Of a stretch of 64,000 bases of DNA, positions 39,173 through 48,806 are shown one piece after another. Made by a program: the position numbers and the translations under genes. The DNA is from an uncultured Flavobacteriales bacterium (GTDB lineage: Bacteria; Bacteroidota; Bacteroidia; Flavobacteriales_D; Crocinitomicaceae): NCBI GenBank assembly GCA_913051935.1, contig CAJXCU010000002.1:1-64000 (forward strand). The letters run 5' to 3'. Below the pieces are notes generated by a model that made no database searches, had not been told where the DNA came from, and saw nothing but the letters and a program-made list of their open reading frames with translations. Position 1 is the stretch's first letter, and every line of letters begins with the position of its first letter.

Positions 39173-40708
39173 ATGGTAAAATCAGCCAACGGCATTCACG
39201 TAAATAAGCAACGATGGAAAATTTTTCTATCGCTTATGGTTCTGATTGTTATTGCCATTTCTTTAGCTGTCTCCAATAATTTTGTTGCTAAGATTGGGGA
39301 ACGTGAAAAATCAAAAGCCAAGCAGTGGGTTGAAGCAATCAATAAGAAGGGAGAGCTGGTTCAGCTTTCTAATGCTATTTTTTCTGAACTAAAAAGAAAA
39401 GAAAAGCAAAAGATTGACTTGGTCGTAGAAGCACAAAAAATACTCCTCACAAAATCTGACCTATCTAAAAATCAGGATGTGGAGTTTTCTCTTTCTATCA
39501 TTCAATCAAATACTGAAATACCCGTTGTGCTTCTAACAGAGGAGAACAATGTAATGCAGTACAGGAATATGGATTCATTATTTCGAGGTATTTCGTCTTT
39601 TTCTGAAAAGGATTCGATTTGTATTTTAAAAGCTTCGAAGTGGGAAAACATTGGTCAGTATCGGATTATCGAGTATTTGGATGGCGAGTTTTTAAAGTTT
39701 GTTTTTGGGAATTCATTTGAATTAGATCGACTTCAGCGAGAGAGTGCGCTTCTTATTTCCTCATTTAATAATGAGATTAAAGACAATAAAGCCCTTATCC
39801 CTGTTATGCTTTGGGATGTTTCCTCTGATTCTTTGGAGGCAAGTAATTTAGATCTAAGCGAAGCCGAAAGTAAATTATTGAGGGAGGAATGGAAACTTGA
39901 TAATACGCCTTTAGTCTTTGATTTTGGAACAGGAAAAAAGGAGCTTTATTTTTCAGATAGTGATGAATTGATTTATTTACAATGGATTCCGAGTATACAG
40001 TTTGCGGTTCTTGCTATGCTAATTTTATTAGGATATTTTATTTTCTCCACTTACCGAAAGGCAGAACAAAAGAGGGTTTGGGCCGGAATGGCAAAAGAAA
40101 CAGCGCATCAGCTTGGGACACCACTCTCTTCTCTCATGGGTTGGCAGGCACACCTCGAGAGTTTAAAGGTTGATCCTATGGTCACGACGGAGATGAAAAA
40201 AGATTTGGTCCGGCTTGAGAGAATTACAGATCGATTTTCTAAAATTGGTTCGGAGGCAAAGCTTGAACAAAAAGACATTAGCAGCACAATTGAAAATAAC
40301 TTGGAATATTTACGCGCACGCCTTTCAAATAAAGTTGAGCTTATTTTCCACTCTGATCTTGAACAGACTGATAGCGTTGCGCACAATGCGTCTTTAATAG
40401 ATTGGGTCGTTGAGAACCTGTGTAAGAATGCTGTAGATGCCATGCAAGGAGATGGTAAGCTAGAAGTAAAAATATATAATCAAAAAACGAATATTGTTAT
40501 TGATTTTATTGATTCAGGAAAGGGTATTTCTACCAAAGACCAAAAGGCCATCTTTGAACCAGGGTTTTCTACCAAGAAAAGAGGTTGGGGGCTTGGTTTA
40601 GCATTGGTAAAAAGAATTATTGAAGAACACCATTCGGGTAAAGTCTTTGTTGCGTCATCGAAGATTGGCCATGGAACAACTTTTAGAATTCTATTGGCTA
40701 AGCGTTGA
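39173..40708 (+). CDS. Sensor histidine kinase (membrane, orphan)
   Basis: H-box KETAHQLGTPLSSLMGW; N box ENLCKNAVDAM; DSGKGIS; GWGLGLALVKRI. Confidence 0.93.
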   Translation: MVKSANGIHVNKQRWKIFLSLMVLIVIAISLAVSNNFVAKIGEREKSKAKQWVEAINKKGELVQLSNAIFSELKRKEKQKIDLVVEAQKILLTKSDLSKNQDVEFSLSIIQSNTEIPVVLLTEENNVMQYRNMDSLFRGISSFSEKDSICILKASKWENIGQYRIIEYLDGEFLKFVFGNSFELDRLQRESALLISSFNNEIKDNKALIPVMLWDVSSDSLEASNLDLSEAESKLLREEWKLDNTPLVFDFGTGKKELYFSDSDELIYLQWIPSIQFAVLAMLILLGYFIFSTYRKAEQKRVWAGMAKETAHQLGTPLSSLMGWQAHLESLKVDPMVTTEMKKDLVRLERITDRFSKIGSEAKLEQKDISSTIENNLEYLRARLSNKVELIFHSDLEQTDSVAHNASLIDWVVENLCKNAVDAMQGDGKLEVKIYNQKTNIVIDFIDSGKGISTKDQKAIFEPGFSTKKRGWGLGLALVKRIIEEHHSGKVFVASSKIGHGTTFRILLAKR

Positions 40709-41657
40709 ATTCAGACTTTAGGTTATTAATTACTTGTTTTACAGATAGAATTTCTTTCACGTGTTCAATGGATGGCCCCGCACACCACACGGTTTTATAG
40801 GTTGTAGAAAACGCAGCCTTTTGAAGACTTTTCATACCCCTCATAAAGGTTAATGCTTTGAACCATTTTTTGACTTTTTTATTTTTGTTTAGAAAACTTT
40901 CTAGGAAGTTTTGTGAGGTGCCAATCTTTTCTACATACGGAGTTTTAATCACTGTGCAGGGCGTTCCGGAAAGTTTTGTGGTTAGAACAATATCTTTAGC
41001 GCCATAATCAACGCAAGCATCTTTATATCCTTGAGAAACAGGGGCTTCATTTGTTGCAATAAAGATACTGCCCATGGAAACACCATCAGCTCCCAAATCT
41101 AGCATCTCTTTAATACCTTGACCATTTCCAATTCCACCAGCGGAAATTATAGGGATATTGCATTCTTTTTTAAGTGCCGGAATGAGCTCAGCAAAGGGTG
41201 TTGGTCCGGCATGTCCGCCCGCCTCTTTGTTAACAGCAATAATTGCATCCGCCCCTAAGGATTCCACCTTGCGAGCATATTTTACATCTACGACATCACA
41301 GAAAACCTTTACACCATATTTTTTGGCCATTTCAATAGTTTCTGCGGGAGACCCGAGTGAGGTTATGAAATAGGCTATTCCTTCTTCACAGCATACCTTG
41401 AGCTGTTGTTTGTAAAGAAAGTTTGATTTATTTACAATCAGATTTATACCAAATGGGCCATTAACTTCTTTTTTTATGTGCCTGATGGCTGTGCGTAATT
41501 CATCGACTGTTCTGTAGTTCAATGCTGGTATTGCGCCCGTTATGCCGTTTCGTAGCGCTTCAATAATCATTTTCTCATTTGACACCAAAAACATGGGAGC
41601 CATGATCACAGGAAAATCAATATTTAATATTTCACACAAAGAACCTTTATTTGTCAT
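40698..41657 (-). CDS. Nitronate monooxygenase family protein
   Basis: VIMAPMFLVSNEKM, VNKEAGGHAGPTPF, ISAGGIGNGQGI; start trimmed to MTNKGSL. Confidence 0.9.
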   Translation of the reverse strand: MTNKGSLCEILNIDFPVIMAPMFLVSNEKMIIEALRNGITGAIPALNYRTVDELRTAIRHIKKEVNGPFGINLIVNKSNFLYKQQLKVCCEEGIAYFITSLGSPAETIEMAKKYGVKVFCDVVDVKYARKVESLGADAIIAVNKEAGGHAGPTPFAELIPALKKECNIPIISAGGIGNGQGIKEMLDLGADGVSMGSIFIATNEAPVSQGYKDACVDYGAKDIVLTTKLSGTPCTVIKTPYVEKIGTSQNFLESFLNKNKKVKKWFKALTFMRGMKSLQKAAFSTTYKTVWCAGPSIEHVKEILSVKQVINNLKSEFNA

Positions 41658-41709
41658 TACCTTTGATTTGATACTTTCAAAAATAAGCAATATCCAAATC
41701 CTATCCTAC

Positions 41710-42762
41710 ATGAGTATTAAGCAAAGGATTTTAATATTATTTCTTCTGTTACCTCTTCTATCTTTCAACCAAAAAAACAGAAAGGTTGGCATTAACGATA
41801 CTTTGAGATATTCATTGTCAATGTCTTATGAGGCTATTGTTGACATGTTTTATTTGTACGAGCCGTTTCTTGAAATTTCGTTATTAGGGCACTCTGAATT
41901 TGGACAGGCCATTCCTTTGCTTAAAATCTCCAAGAAAAGCAACGTCAAGAAAAAGCCAGTTTTAATCGTAGGTAATTTACATGCAAGAGAATTTTATAGC
42001 TCAAAATTCGTTCTAAAGTTTTGTGATGAGTTTTTGTACTCTTTGTTGACCAAAGATGGCATATATAAATCTGCTAATAAAATTATAGAAGAATACGACT
42101 TATTTGTCATACCCGTGGCAAATCCAGATGGGCTCAAAATTGCGCAGGAGGATTGGGAGGGAATTGAATCTTATCGCGCTTTAGTTGACTCAATAAAGAG
42201 GGTAGGACCATATTCCGACTGGAAAGCAAATGGAATGGGAATCGACCTCAACAATAATTTTGATGATGGTAATTTTGAAGTAAAGCATGGACACTTATTT
42301 GAGGAGGAACCCGCCTCTCAGGGGTATAAAGGAGCTTTTCCGTGCGAAGCAAATGAGGCTCGCATCATTCAGGATTTTGTCGATACTTTGATCCCATTGA
42401 TCACATTATCTTATCATACCAAAGGAGATGTTTTATTTTGGGCGGATCGTGGAACCCATTCCTATTTTAAGGGCCTTGATGAGCTACTAAATACAAAAGT
42501 GGCTAATGCTTGTGAATTTAAAATGGCACGTGTGTCTAGAAATCCTAAAGATTATGGAGCAGGACTAGAGAATTATATTAGAGCTAAAACGAAAAGAATC
42601 GCTGTTTGTGTGGAGCTTTCCCCACCGAATGATTTGGTAGAACAGCATCCCGCCAATATGTTTAAAAGTTTGGTTTGGGATAAGTGTAAAAGTATGCCGA
42701 TTATTTACCTTGAGGAGCTTTCGAGACTTTATCCGAGGTATAAATATTTGTTTGAGCCTTAA
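41710..42762 (+). CDS. M14 family zinc metallopeptidase, secreted; possibly cell-wall (gamma-D-Glu-DAP type)
   Basis: LHAREFYS zinc motif, NPDG, WKANGMGIDLNNNFD, SYHTKGDVLFW, CVELSPP; start trimmed to signal peptide MSIKQRILILFLLLPLLSF. Confidence 0.83.
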   Translation: MSIKQRILILFLLLPLLSFNQKNRKVGINDTLRYSLSMSYEAIVDMFYLYEPFLEISLLGHSEFGQAIPLLKISKKSNVKKKPVLIVGNLHAREFYSSKFVLKFCDEFLYSLLTKDGIYKSANKIIEEYDLFVIPVANPDGLKIAQEDWEGIESYRALVDSIKRVGPYSDWKANGMGIDLNNNFDDGNFEVKHGHLFEEEPASQGYKGAFPCEANEARIIQDFVDTLIPLITLSYHTKGDVLFWADRGTHSYFKGLDELLNTKVANACEFKMARVSRNPKDYGAGLENYIRAKTKRIAVCVELSPPNDLVEQHPANMFKSLVWDKCKSMPIIYLEELSRLYPRYKYLFEP

Positions 42763-42849
42763 ACTTCCTTTCTTGATCCTTCATGAATAAATTAGGTCGG
42801 GGATTAAATGCTTACTAAATTTGACCAGTGCATATATTGCTCGTTCTAA

Positions 42850-43473
42850 ATGGAATCGATTTTCGCATCCTTACTGGCGCCTTATCAAGAATATTCTACA
42901 CTGAATGTTTTTCTCGAATTTACAGCTGTTTTTTTCGGTTTATTGAGCGTTTGGTTCTCCAAGAAAAATAATATTTTGGTATATCCAACCGGGATTGTTT
43001 CCACTTTAATATTTGTCTATCTTTTATACAATTGGGGTTTATTAGGCGATATGCTGATAAATGCATATTATTTTTCCATGAGTATTTATGGGTGGTATTA
43101 CTGGACTCGAAAGAAAGGAACAAATGACCTTAACCCAATTACTAGAATGAATCAATTCGAATTTCGAATGGCACAGGGCTTATTTATTTTTGCCTTGTTA
43201 TTTGTTTTTTTGGTTTATTCTTTCTTCGATAAGTGGAATAGCATTATAGCATATGTTGATACCTTTACAACAGCTATATTTTTCGTTGGGATGTGGCTAA
43301 TGGCGAGAAGAAAAATTGAACACTGGTTGTTTTGGATTGTTGGAGACCTTGTATCTATTCCATTGTATTACTTTAAAGGTTATTCCTTAACGGGCATACA
43401 ATATTTAATTTTCACGATCATAGCTGTTGCGGGCTTATATACGTGGAAAAAAGAGCTATATGAGCGGGGTTAG
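42850..43473 (+). CDS. pnuC: Nicotinamide riboside transporter PnuC-like
   Basis: YWTRKKG, IEHWLFWIVGDLVSIPLYYFKGYSLTGIQYLIFTIIAVAGLYTW. Confidence 0.92.
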   Translation: MESIFASLLAPYQEYSTLNVFLEFTAVFFGLLSVWFSKKNNILVYPTGIVSTLIFVYLLYNWGLLGDMLINAYYFSMSIYGWYYWTRKKGTNDLNPITRMNQFEFRMAQGLFIFALLFVFLVYSFFDKWNSIIAYVDTFTTAIFFVGMWLMARRKIEHWLFWIVGDLVSIPLYYFKGYSLTGIQYLIFTIIAVAGLYTWKKELYERG

Positions 43474-43963
43474 AATTGCTTTTACTGGACCGGAATGTTC
43501 TGGAAAATCTACCATGGCAAAATGGCTTTCAGACGAATTTTCTTTAAAAATTATTGAGGAATATGCGAGAGCGTATCTGCAAAAAAAAATGGCGTATTCA
43601 ATGGATGATTTGGACAGAATTGCCGCAGAACAATTTGTCAGAAATTCTTCGAAAGGCGCTTTGGTGGCTGATACGGAAATGTTGGTATTGAAAATATGGA
43701 GTGAGGAAAAATACCAGCGCGTATCAGAACATATCTTACAGCTATTAAAACGACAAGAATTCGATTTTTATTTTCTTTGTAAACCTGATTTTGATTGGAT
43801 TTCAGATCCATTGAGAGAGAATGCACTCGATAGAGATAGGTTGTTTGATGTCTACGAAGCATCTTTGAAAAAGTATAATTTCCCCTATTGTGTACTTTCA
43901 GGGCCTGAAGTCGAAAGAAAGGAAATAATTAAAGGCATATTTGCGAATAAAGGTATTTTATGA
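43460..43963 (+). CDS. NadR-like P-loop ATPase/nicotinamide ribonucleoside kinase
   Basis: Walker A GPECSGKST; overlaps pnuC end by 14 nt. Confidence 0.87.
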   Translation: MSGVRIAFTGPECSGKSTMAKWLSDEFSLKIIEEYARAYLQKKMAYSMDDLDRIAAEQFVRNSSKGALVADTEMLVLKIWSEEKYQRVSEHILQLLKRQEFDFYFLCKPDFDWISDPLRENALDRDRLFDVYEASLKKYNFPYCVLSGPEVERKEIIKGIFANKGIL

Positions 43964-44619
43964 AAAAAGTAATTTTTATTTTTCTTCTTCTAATCGTGTG
44001 TGTTCCTATTGCATATTACTTTAACGCACCTTCCGATACTAAAAAGTTAACGATCATTAATCCAATTGATTTAAATCCTGAAATGGTTGATGTAGAGCTC
44101 AGAAACAAGGGGAGGGATCATTTCATTTCAGATTTTGATTTAATCAATCAAGACAGTTTGGCTTTTAGCTCGAGTAGTGTCTCAAAAAAAATATGGGTGG
44201 TTGAATATTTTTTTGCCAGCTGTAAGGGGATTTGTCCAGTCATGAACGAACAGATGAAGCGCATACAATCCGCCTTTTTAAACGATACGAATGTTGTGAT
44301 ACTTAGCTTTACTGTTGACCCTGAGCGCGATACGCCTTGGGTTCTAAAAGAGTATGCAAATGCCCATGGTGCGGAAGCTGGAAAATGGTTTTTTCTCACA
44401 GGAGATAAAGCATCAATTTATAAATTAGCGCGTAAATCATTTTTCCTTTTAAAGCCTGCTGAAGCCAAAAACCAAGGGGATGTAGGGAGCGATTTTATTC
44501 ATACAAATAACTTTGTGCTTGTAGATGAAAACAAACAGATCAGAGGGTATTATGATGGAACCAATCGAAATGAAGTAGATGAGCTAATAGATGATATTGA
44601 TATTCTTCAAAAAGAATAG
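43960..44619 (+). CDS. SCO family protein (second canonical copy)
   Basis: ASCKGICPVMN, SFTVDPERDTPWVLKEY, HTNNFVLVDENKQIRGYYDG. Confidence 0.92.
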   Translation: MKKVIFIFLLLIVCVPIAYYFNAPSDTKKLTIINPIDLNPEMVDVELRNKGRDHFISDFDLINQDSLAFSSSSVSKKIWVVEYFFASCKGICPVMNEQMKRIQSAFLNDTNVVILSFTVDPERDTPWVLKEYANAHGAEAGKWFFLTGDKASIYKLARKSFFLLKPAEAKNQGDVGSDFIHTNNFVLVDENKQIRGYYDGTNRNEVDELIDDIDILQKE

Positions 44620-44701
44620 ATATATCAGTATTCTTAGAGCCTTGTGAAATTGCCTATCTTTGTTTTCTGAAAGTCCAAATTCCTTTCAAACGCCAATAGT
44701 A

Positions 44702-45529
44702 ATGCCAAGAGATAAAAAAAATCAAAAGCCTGACAAAAATGTTTCAAAGCGCGATAAACGCAAGTATATTGAGTATCGTCAGCGGCTAAAGAAGGGAGAC
44801 CCTCTTCCGTCTTTTAGTGATGAGGTTAGGCTGAATAAGTTTATATCTAACGCTGGTATTTGTTCTCGGAGAGAGGCAGATGTTTTGATTGCTGCTGGAG
44901 TAGTAATGGTGAATAATAAGGTAATCACAGAGCTTGGATATAAAGTAAAACCTAATGATGAGGTTAAATATGATGGTGAAACTATCAAGGCTTACAACAA
45001 GCGATACGTTTTATTAAATAAGCCAAAAGGGTTTTATTCAACAGTGGGAGAGTCAAAAGGGAGAAAGACTGCTTTGAGTTTGATTCAAAAAGCATGTAGA
45101 GAGATGCTTTTTCCTGTTGATAAGCTTGAGAAAGACGCAACGGGTTTATTGCTATTCACCAATGATACGGACTTATCTAAAAAGTTAAACCACCCACGCT
45201 TTCAATCCAAAAAACTTTATCACGTTGAATCGAATAAACCTGTGACTAAAAATCATTTAAAGCAAATGATTGATGGCTTAGATCTTGAGGATGGAAAAAC
45301 TAAGGTGTTAAATGCGACACATGTAAAAGAAGGAAGTTCACGAGAGGTAGGCATCGAAATAAGCTCTGGTAAAAAACAGGTTATTCACCGCATGTTCGAG
45401 GCGATGGGTCTTGCTGTGGTTAAATTAGATCGTGTTCGATTTTCCGGCCTCACAAAAAAAGATCTTCCTAGAGGAATGTATCGCCACTTGTCTGAAAATG
45501 AAGTTTCATTTTTAAAAATGACCAAGTAA
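44702..45529 (+). CDS. RluB-type pseudouridine synthase with S4 domain; catalytic motif degenerate
   Basis: S4: VRLNKFISNAGICSRREADVLIAAGVVMVN; synthase fold PVDKLEKDATGLLLFTNDTDL; start trimmed from TTG to ATG (MPRDKKN). Confidence 0.85.
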   Translation: MPRDKKNQKPDKNVSKRDKRKYIEYRQRLKKGDPLPSFSDEVRLNKFISNAGICSRREADVLIAAGVVMVNNKVITELGYKVKPNDEVKYDGETIKAYNKRYVLLNKPKGFYSTVGESKGRKTALSLIQKACREMLFPVDKLEKDATGLLLFTNDTDLSKKLNHPRFQSKKLYHVESNKPVTKNHLKQMIDGLDLEDGKTKVLNATHVKEGSSREVGIEISSGKKQVIHRMFEAMGLAVVKLDRVRFSGLTKKDLPRGMYRHLSENEVSFLKMTK

Positions 45530-46209
45530 TGCGAAGATTTTATTTTGTAATGTTATTTTTCGTTTTGAACGCATGCTCAAGTGAGGTTTCAACATATTCA
45601 CATCCGTATTCTAAATACTTTTACAACTATAATACAGAACCTAAAGTCTACAGGTATCGAGATGTTATACATGGATTAAACGAACAGTTTCACAGGGTAT
45701 ACGGTGTTGAGGACTCTGAAGGTAAACATATCGTTGTGGAGCGTTATGTTCAAGACGGTAGGCTAACTGAGGCCTTTAATTTTAATTTAGACTCCTTGAA
45801 TGTCATGGACCATATGGTTGTTAATGCTTTGGGTGAAAATGAAAAGGCAACACTATATAAAGACTTATTCTTTCCGAAATCAAAAGATGAAGTAGTTCAA
45901 TTTACTTCTAAGTTTTCTGGGATTTCGGATTCTACAGTTTTTTTGATGGAGGTGAATAGGAGGTTGAGCGATATCAAAATGCGACAAGTGTTATCTGATT
46001 CTTTGGAATGTATTAAATTAGTCGAGAACGCTATTTATACTTTATTAAACCCATTCACGAAACAAGAAAGCCAGCAGGCGCTTGAGACAGTCTCATACTA
46101 CGCTAAGGATATTGGACTTATTGAGTGGTATGATACTCAAAAAAGAAGTCATTTTCAGCTCGAGGATATTCTTTCGCAGGAAAAATGGATAAAATTAATT
46201 TCAGAATGA
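45529..46209 (+). CDS. Hypothetical lipoprotein
   Basis: Lipobox FFVLNAC; intact ORF overlapping neighbours by a few nt. Confidence 0.65.
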   Translation: MRRFYFVMLFFVLNACSSEVSTYSHPYSKYFYNYNTEPKVYRYRDVIHGLNEQFHRVYGVEDSEGKHIVVERYVQDGRLTEAFNFNLDSLNVMDHMVVNALGENEKATLYKDLFFPKSKDEVVQFTSKFSGISDSTVFLMEVNRRLSDIKMRQVLSDSLECIKLVENAIYTLLNPFTKQESQQALETVSYYAKDIGLIEWYDTQKRSHFQLEDILSQEKWIKLISE

Positions 46210-47087
46210 AAAGGTACTTTTTACTGCTGCTAACTTTGTGCTTGATCTTTTCGGGATTTTCTCAAAGAAGAAATAAGGCCAAACCTAAAAAGTCTTTTAA
46301 TGCAGGTGCTATCTTTTTACATTGGGGGTATAACCGCGATTTCTACAGTAAAAGTGATATTAATTTTACGGGACCTGGGTACGATTTTACGTTACAAGGT
46401 TGTCGCGCAGAGGATCGACAGGAACCCTTGAGTTATGAAAATTATTTTAAGTTCAATAACATAACGATTCCGCAATACAATATCCGCATTGGTTATATGA
46501 TCAAAAAAAATTGGGCGATCTCTCTGGGTTTCGATCATATGAAATATATCCTCAAGGACAACATCCCCTATCAGTTATCTGGTACGATCAACCCAGGGGT
46601 TGATCTTGAGACCAATTGGTCTGGAACATATATTAATGAACCTGTGATTACCCAAGAGTCGTCATTTCATTATGAAAATAGCAATGGATTAAACTATATC
46701 CGTGCTGAGGTTTCTCGAGTTGATCAGTGGTATAGACAGAGGAGTTCTGCTTGGTTTGCATTTTCTAGTCTTTTTGGAGCCGGAGTTGGTACAATTGTAT
46801 CTCTGAATGACTTCACATTTGCCGGAAGAAAATCTCAAGAAACGCAGTCTTTGTCAGGGATGGCGATTTCTCTTCATGCTGATATGCGCTTGGAATTTTT
46901 TAGACATTTTTATATTCAGCCTGGAGTAGGCTCTGGTTTTATGCTTCAAAATAACGTAAAAACAAGACCTGAAGATTTTAATTCTATTGCCAGACATCAG
47001 TTTGGTTATCTCGAAGCCCATGTTTTATTTGGATGGTTTTTTTATTTGAAACCTATTAATGCATGCGATGCATGTCCTCAATGGTAG
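46185..47087 (+). CDS. Outer-membrane beta-barrel-like hypothetical protein
   Basis: Signal peptide at MKRYFLLLLTLCLIFSGFSQ; amphipathic beta strands. Confidence 0.7.
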   Translation: MDKINFRMKRYFLLLLTLCLIFSGFSQRRNKAKPKKSFNAGAIFLHWGYNRDFYSKSDINFTGPGYDFTLQGCRAEDRQEPLSYENYFKFNNITIPQYNIRIGYMIKKNWAISLGFDHMKYILKDNIPYQLSGTINPGVDLETNWSGTYINEPVITQESSFHYENSNGLNYIRAEVSRVDQWYRQRSSAWFAFSSLFGAGVGTIVSLNDFTFAGRKSQETQSLSGMAISLHADMRLEFFRHFYIQPGVGSGFMLQNNVKTRPEDFNSIARHQFGYLEAHVLFGWFFYLKPINACDACPQW

Positions 47088-47091
47088 AAGT

Positions 47092-47655
47092 ATGAAATAT
47101 TTGATTGCAGGTCTTGGTAATCCCGGTTTGACATATGCCCACACACGACATAATATCGGGTTTGATATTTTAGATAGATTGGTGAAAGGTACAAGCCTAA
47201 AATTTGAAACTGAACGATATGCTGATCGCGCTGAATTAAAGTTTAAGGGAAGGAAGTTGATTTTAATCAAACCAAACACTTTCATGAATTTATCGGGTAA
47301 AGCGATTCAGTATTGGCTTCAGAAAGAAAAAATTCCAATTTCAAACTTACTTGTAATTAGCGACGACTTGGCGTTACCTTTTGGTACTTTACGCCTGAAG
47401 GGTAAGGGTTCGGCAGGAGGCCATAATGGCCTGAAGGACACTGAAGAAGTGCTTAAGACAACAGCCTATAGTAGATTGAGATTTGGAATCGGTGACGACT
47501 ACCCGCGTGGGAAACAGGCAGATTTTGTTTTGGGATCATGGTCTAAAAAAGAGGAAATAGCCCTCGATGAACGCATTGAACAATCTACGAAATTCATCCA
47601 ATCTTTCGTCACTATCGGCTTAAACATGACCATGTCTGCCCTGAATGGTAAGTAG
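47092..47655 (+). CDS. pth: Peptidyl-tRNA hydrolase
   Basis: LIAGLGNPGLTYAHTRHNIGFDILDRL, LIKPNTFMNLSGKAI, GSAGGHNGLKD. Confidence 0.96.
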   Translation: MKYLIAGLGNPGLTYAHTRHNIGFDILDRLVKGTSLKFETERYADRAELKFKGRKLILIKPNTFMNLSGKAIQYWLQKEKIPISNLLVISDDLALPFGTLRLKGKGSAGGHNGLKDTEEVLKTTAYSRLRFGIGDDYPRGKQADFVLGSWSKKEEIALDERIEQSTKFIQSFVTIGLNMTMSALNGK

Positions 47656-47677
47656 ATGTGCTTATTGATGATCGTGA

Positions 47678-48634
47678 TTAAACCTTGTTTATTTTTAAAA
47701 TATATTTGATTCCATCTTTGGTAATTAAATGAAGGTAATACAGCCCAGATTTTAAAATTGAGCAATCAATTGAACCATCTTTGAAAAGCATTTCTTGAAT
47801 CAAACCTTTGGTGTCATATAGGGCTATTTTGTCAATTTCAGATTCTCCAATATTTACATGTAATAAGTGTCTTGTGGGATTAGGAAAAACATGAATTTTA
47901 TTATTCATTCTAGTTTCTATGTCGCTTGTATTAAGCCCTATAGTTGCATTAAAATCTTGTAGCGTCCCATTAAAGATATTTAAGTCAACATCGCCCTGAA
48001 CTCCATCAATAGATCCCCACCATGAATACTGTTTAAATTTCCAATTTTCCCAGGATCCAATATTGATAGGCGGGCTTAAGTTCTCATCGGGTTGTGCAAA
48101 CCATAAGCCATATTCGGTAAGTGAAGAATTCAGGTAATTGGCATAGTTTCCGTTGATATAAATAAAAGGAGCAATTCCTGTTTGCGTTTCTACTTCAATC
48201 ATCCATTCTTGGGCCCAATTACTTAATTCCTCTGATGTGAACATATCTGTAAGTACAATGGCCTGTCCACCGGAGTATGGGTTTTCTAAATCGAGAACAG
48301 GTGGTAAAAACCCGCTTCCAATATAGGCCGAGGCGATATTTAAAAAGTTCATTGCATCCTCCTGAGGGGTATTATTGTCTGGCCTCGCAAAATGGTAGGC
48401 CCCCATGACAACATTTGCATTGAGTCCATTCTCCATATTGGTAAAAAACATGGGGTCCGTGTAGGTCATACCTTCTGTTGATTTGGCCCAGGCGAAAGTG
48501 TATCCCTCGGCTTTTACTTGCTCCCAATTAATATTGCCCTGCCAATTGGAAACATCTATCCCAAGGACATTTTGACAAAGCCCTATAGATATGATCGAAA
48601 ATAAAAATAATGTAAAGAGCATTGTTTTTTTCAT
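47678..48634 (-). CDS. GH25 lysozyme with T9SS type A sorting domain
   Basis: LGIDVSNWQGNINWEQVKAEGYTFAWAKSTEG, GAYHFARP, PPVLDLE, C-terminal VFPNPTRHLLHVNIGE...YYLHLITKDGIKYILKINKV. Confidence 0.94.
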   Translation of the reverse strand: MKKTMLFTLFLFSIISIGLCQNVLGIDVSNWQGNINWEQVKAEGYTFAWAKSTEGMTYTDPMFFTNMENGLNANVVMGAYHFARPDNNTPQEDAMNFLNIASAYIGSGFLPPVLDLENPYSGGQAIVLTDMFTSEELSNWAQEWMIEVETQTGIAPFIYINGNYANYLNSSLTEYGLWFAQPDENLSPPINIGSWENWKFKQYSWWGSIDGVQGDVDLNIFNGTLQDFNATIGLNTSDIETRMNNKIHVFPNPTRHLLHVNIGESEIDKIALYDTKGLIQEMLFKDGSIDCSILKSGLYYLHLITKDGIKYILKINKV

Positions 48635-48794
48635 AAGCGGAGGTTTGTTTTAGAGTTATAAATTTATCTTTTCTGAATTAATTTTTTGAAACAATTTGAG
48701 ATTAAAATAAAGATTTTCGAATACAATATTTTGAAACCTTCTATTTGTAATTAATTGCGTACTGTTTTGCAATCCTTGTCAAGGAAAAAACCTT

Positions 48795-48802
48795 TAATTT
48801 TG
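48795..48802 (+). promoter_or_regulatory. -7 box TAATTTTG upstream of asnS
   Basis: TAnnTTTG match 4 nt before ATG; TTG at 48776-48778 as candidate -33. Confidence 0.6.
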
Positions 48803-48806
48803 TAAC

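Noticed and set aside
40108-40443. 111-aa minus-strand ORF opposite the histidine kinase
   Set aside because: Covers the conserved H-box region on the opposite strand; shadow ORF
44610-44640. AAGAATA...TATTCTT hairpin downstream of the third SCO gene
   Set aside because: Weak 7-bp AT-rich stem without a following T tract; not a convincing terminator
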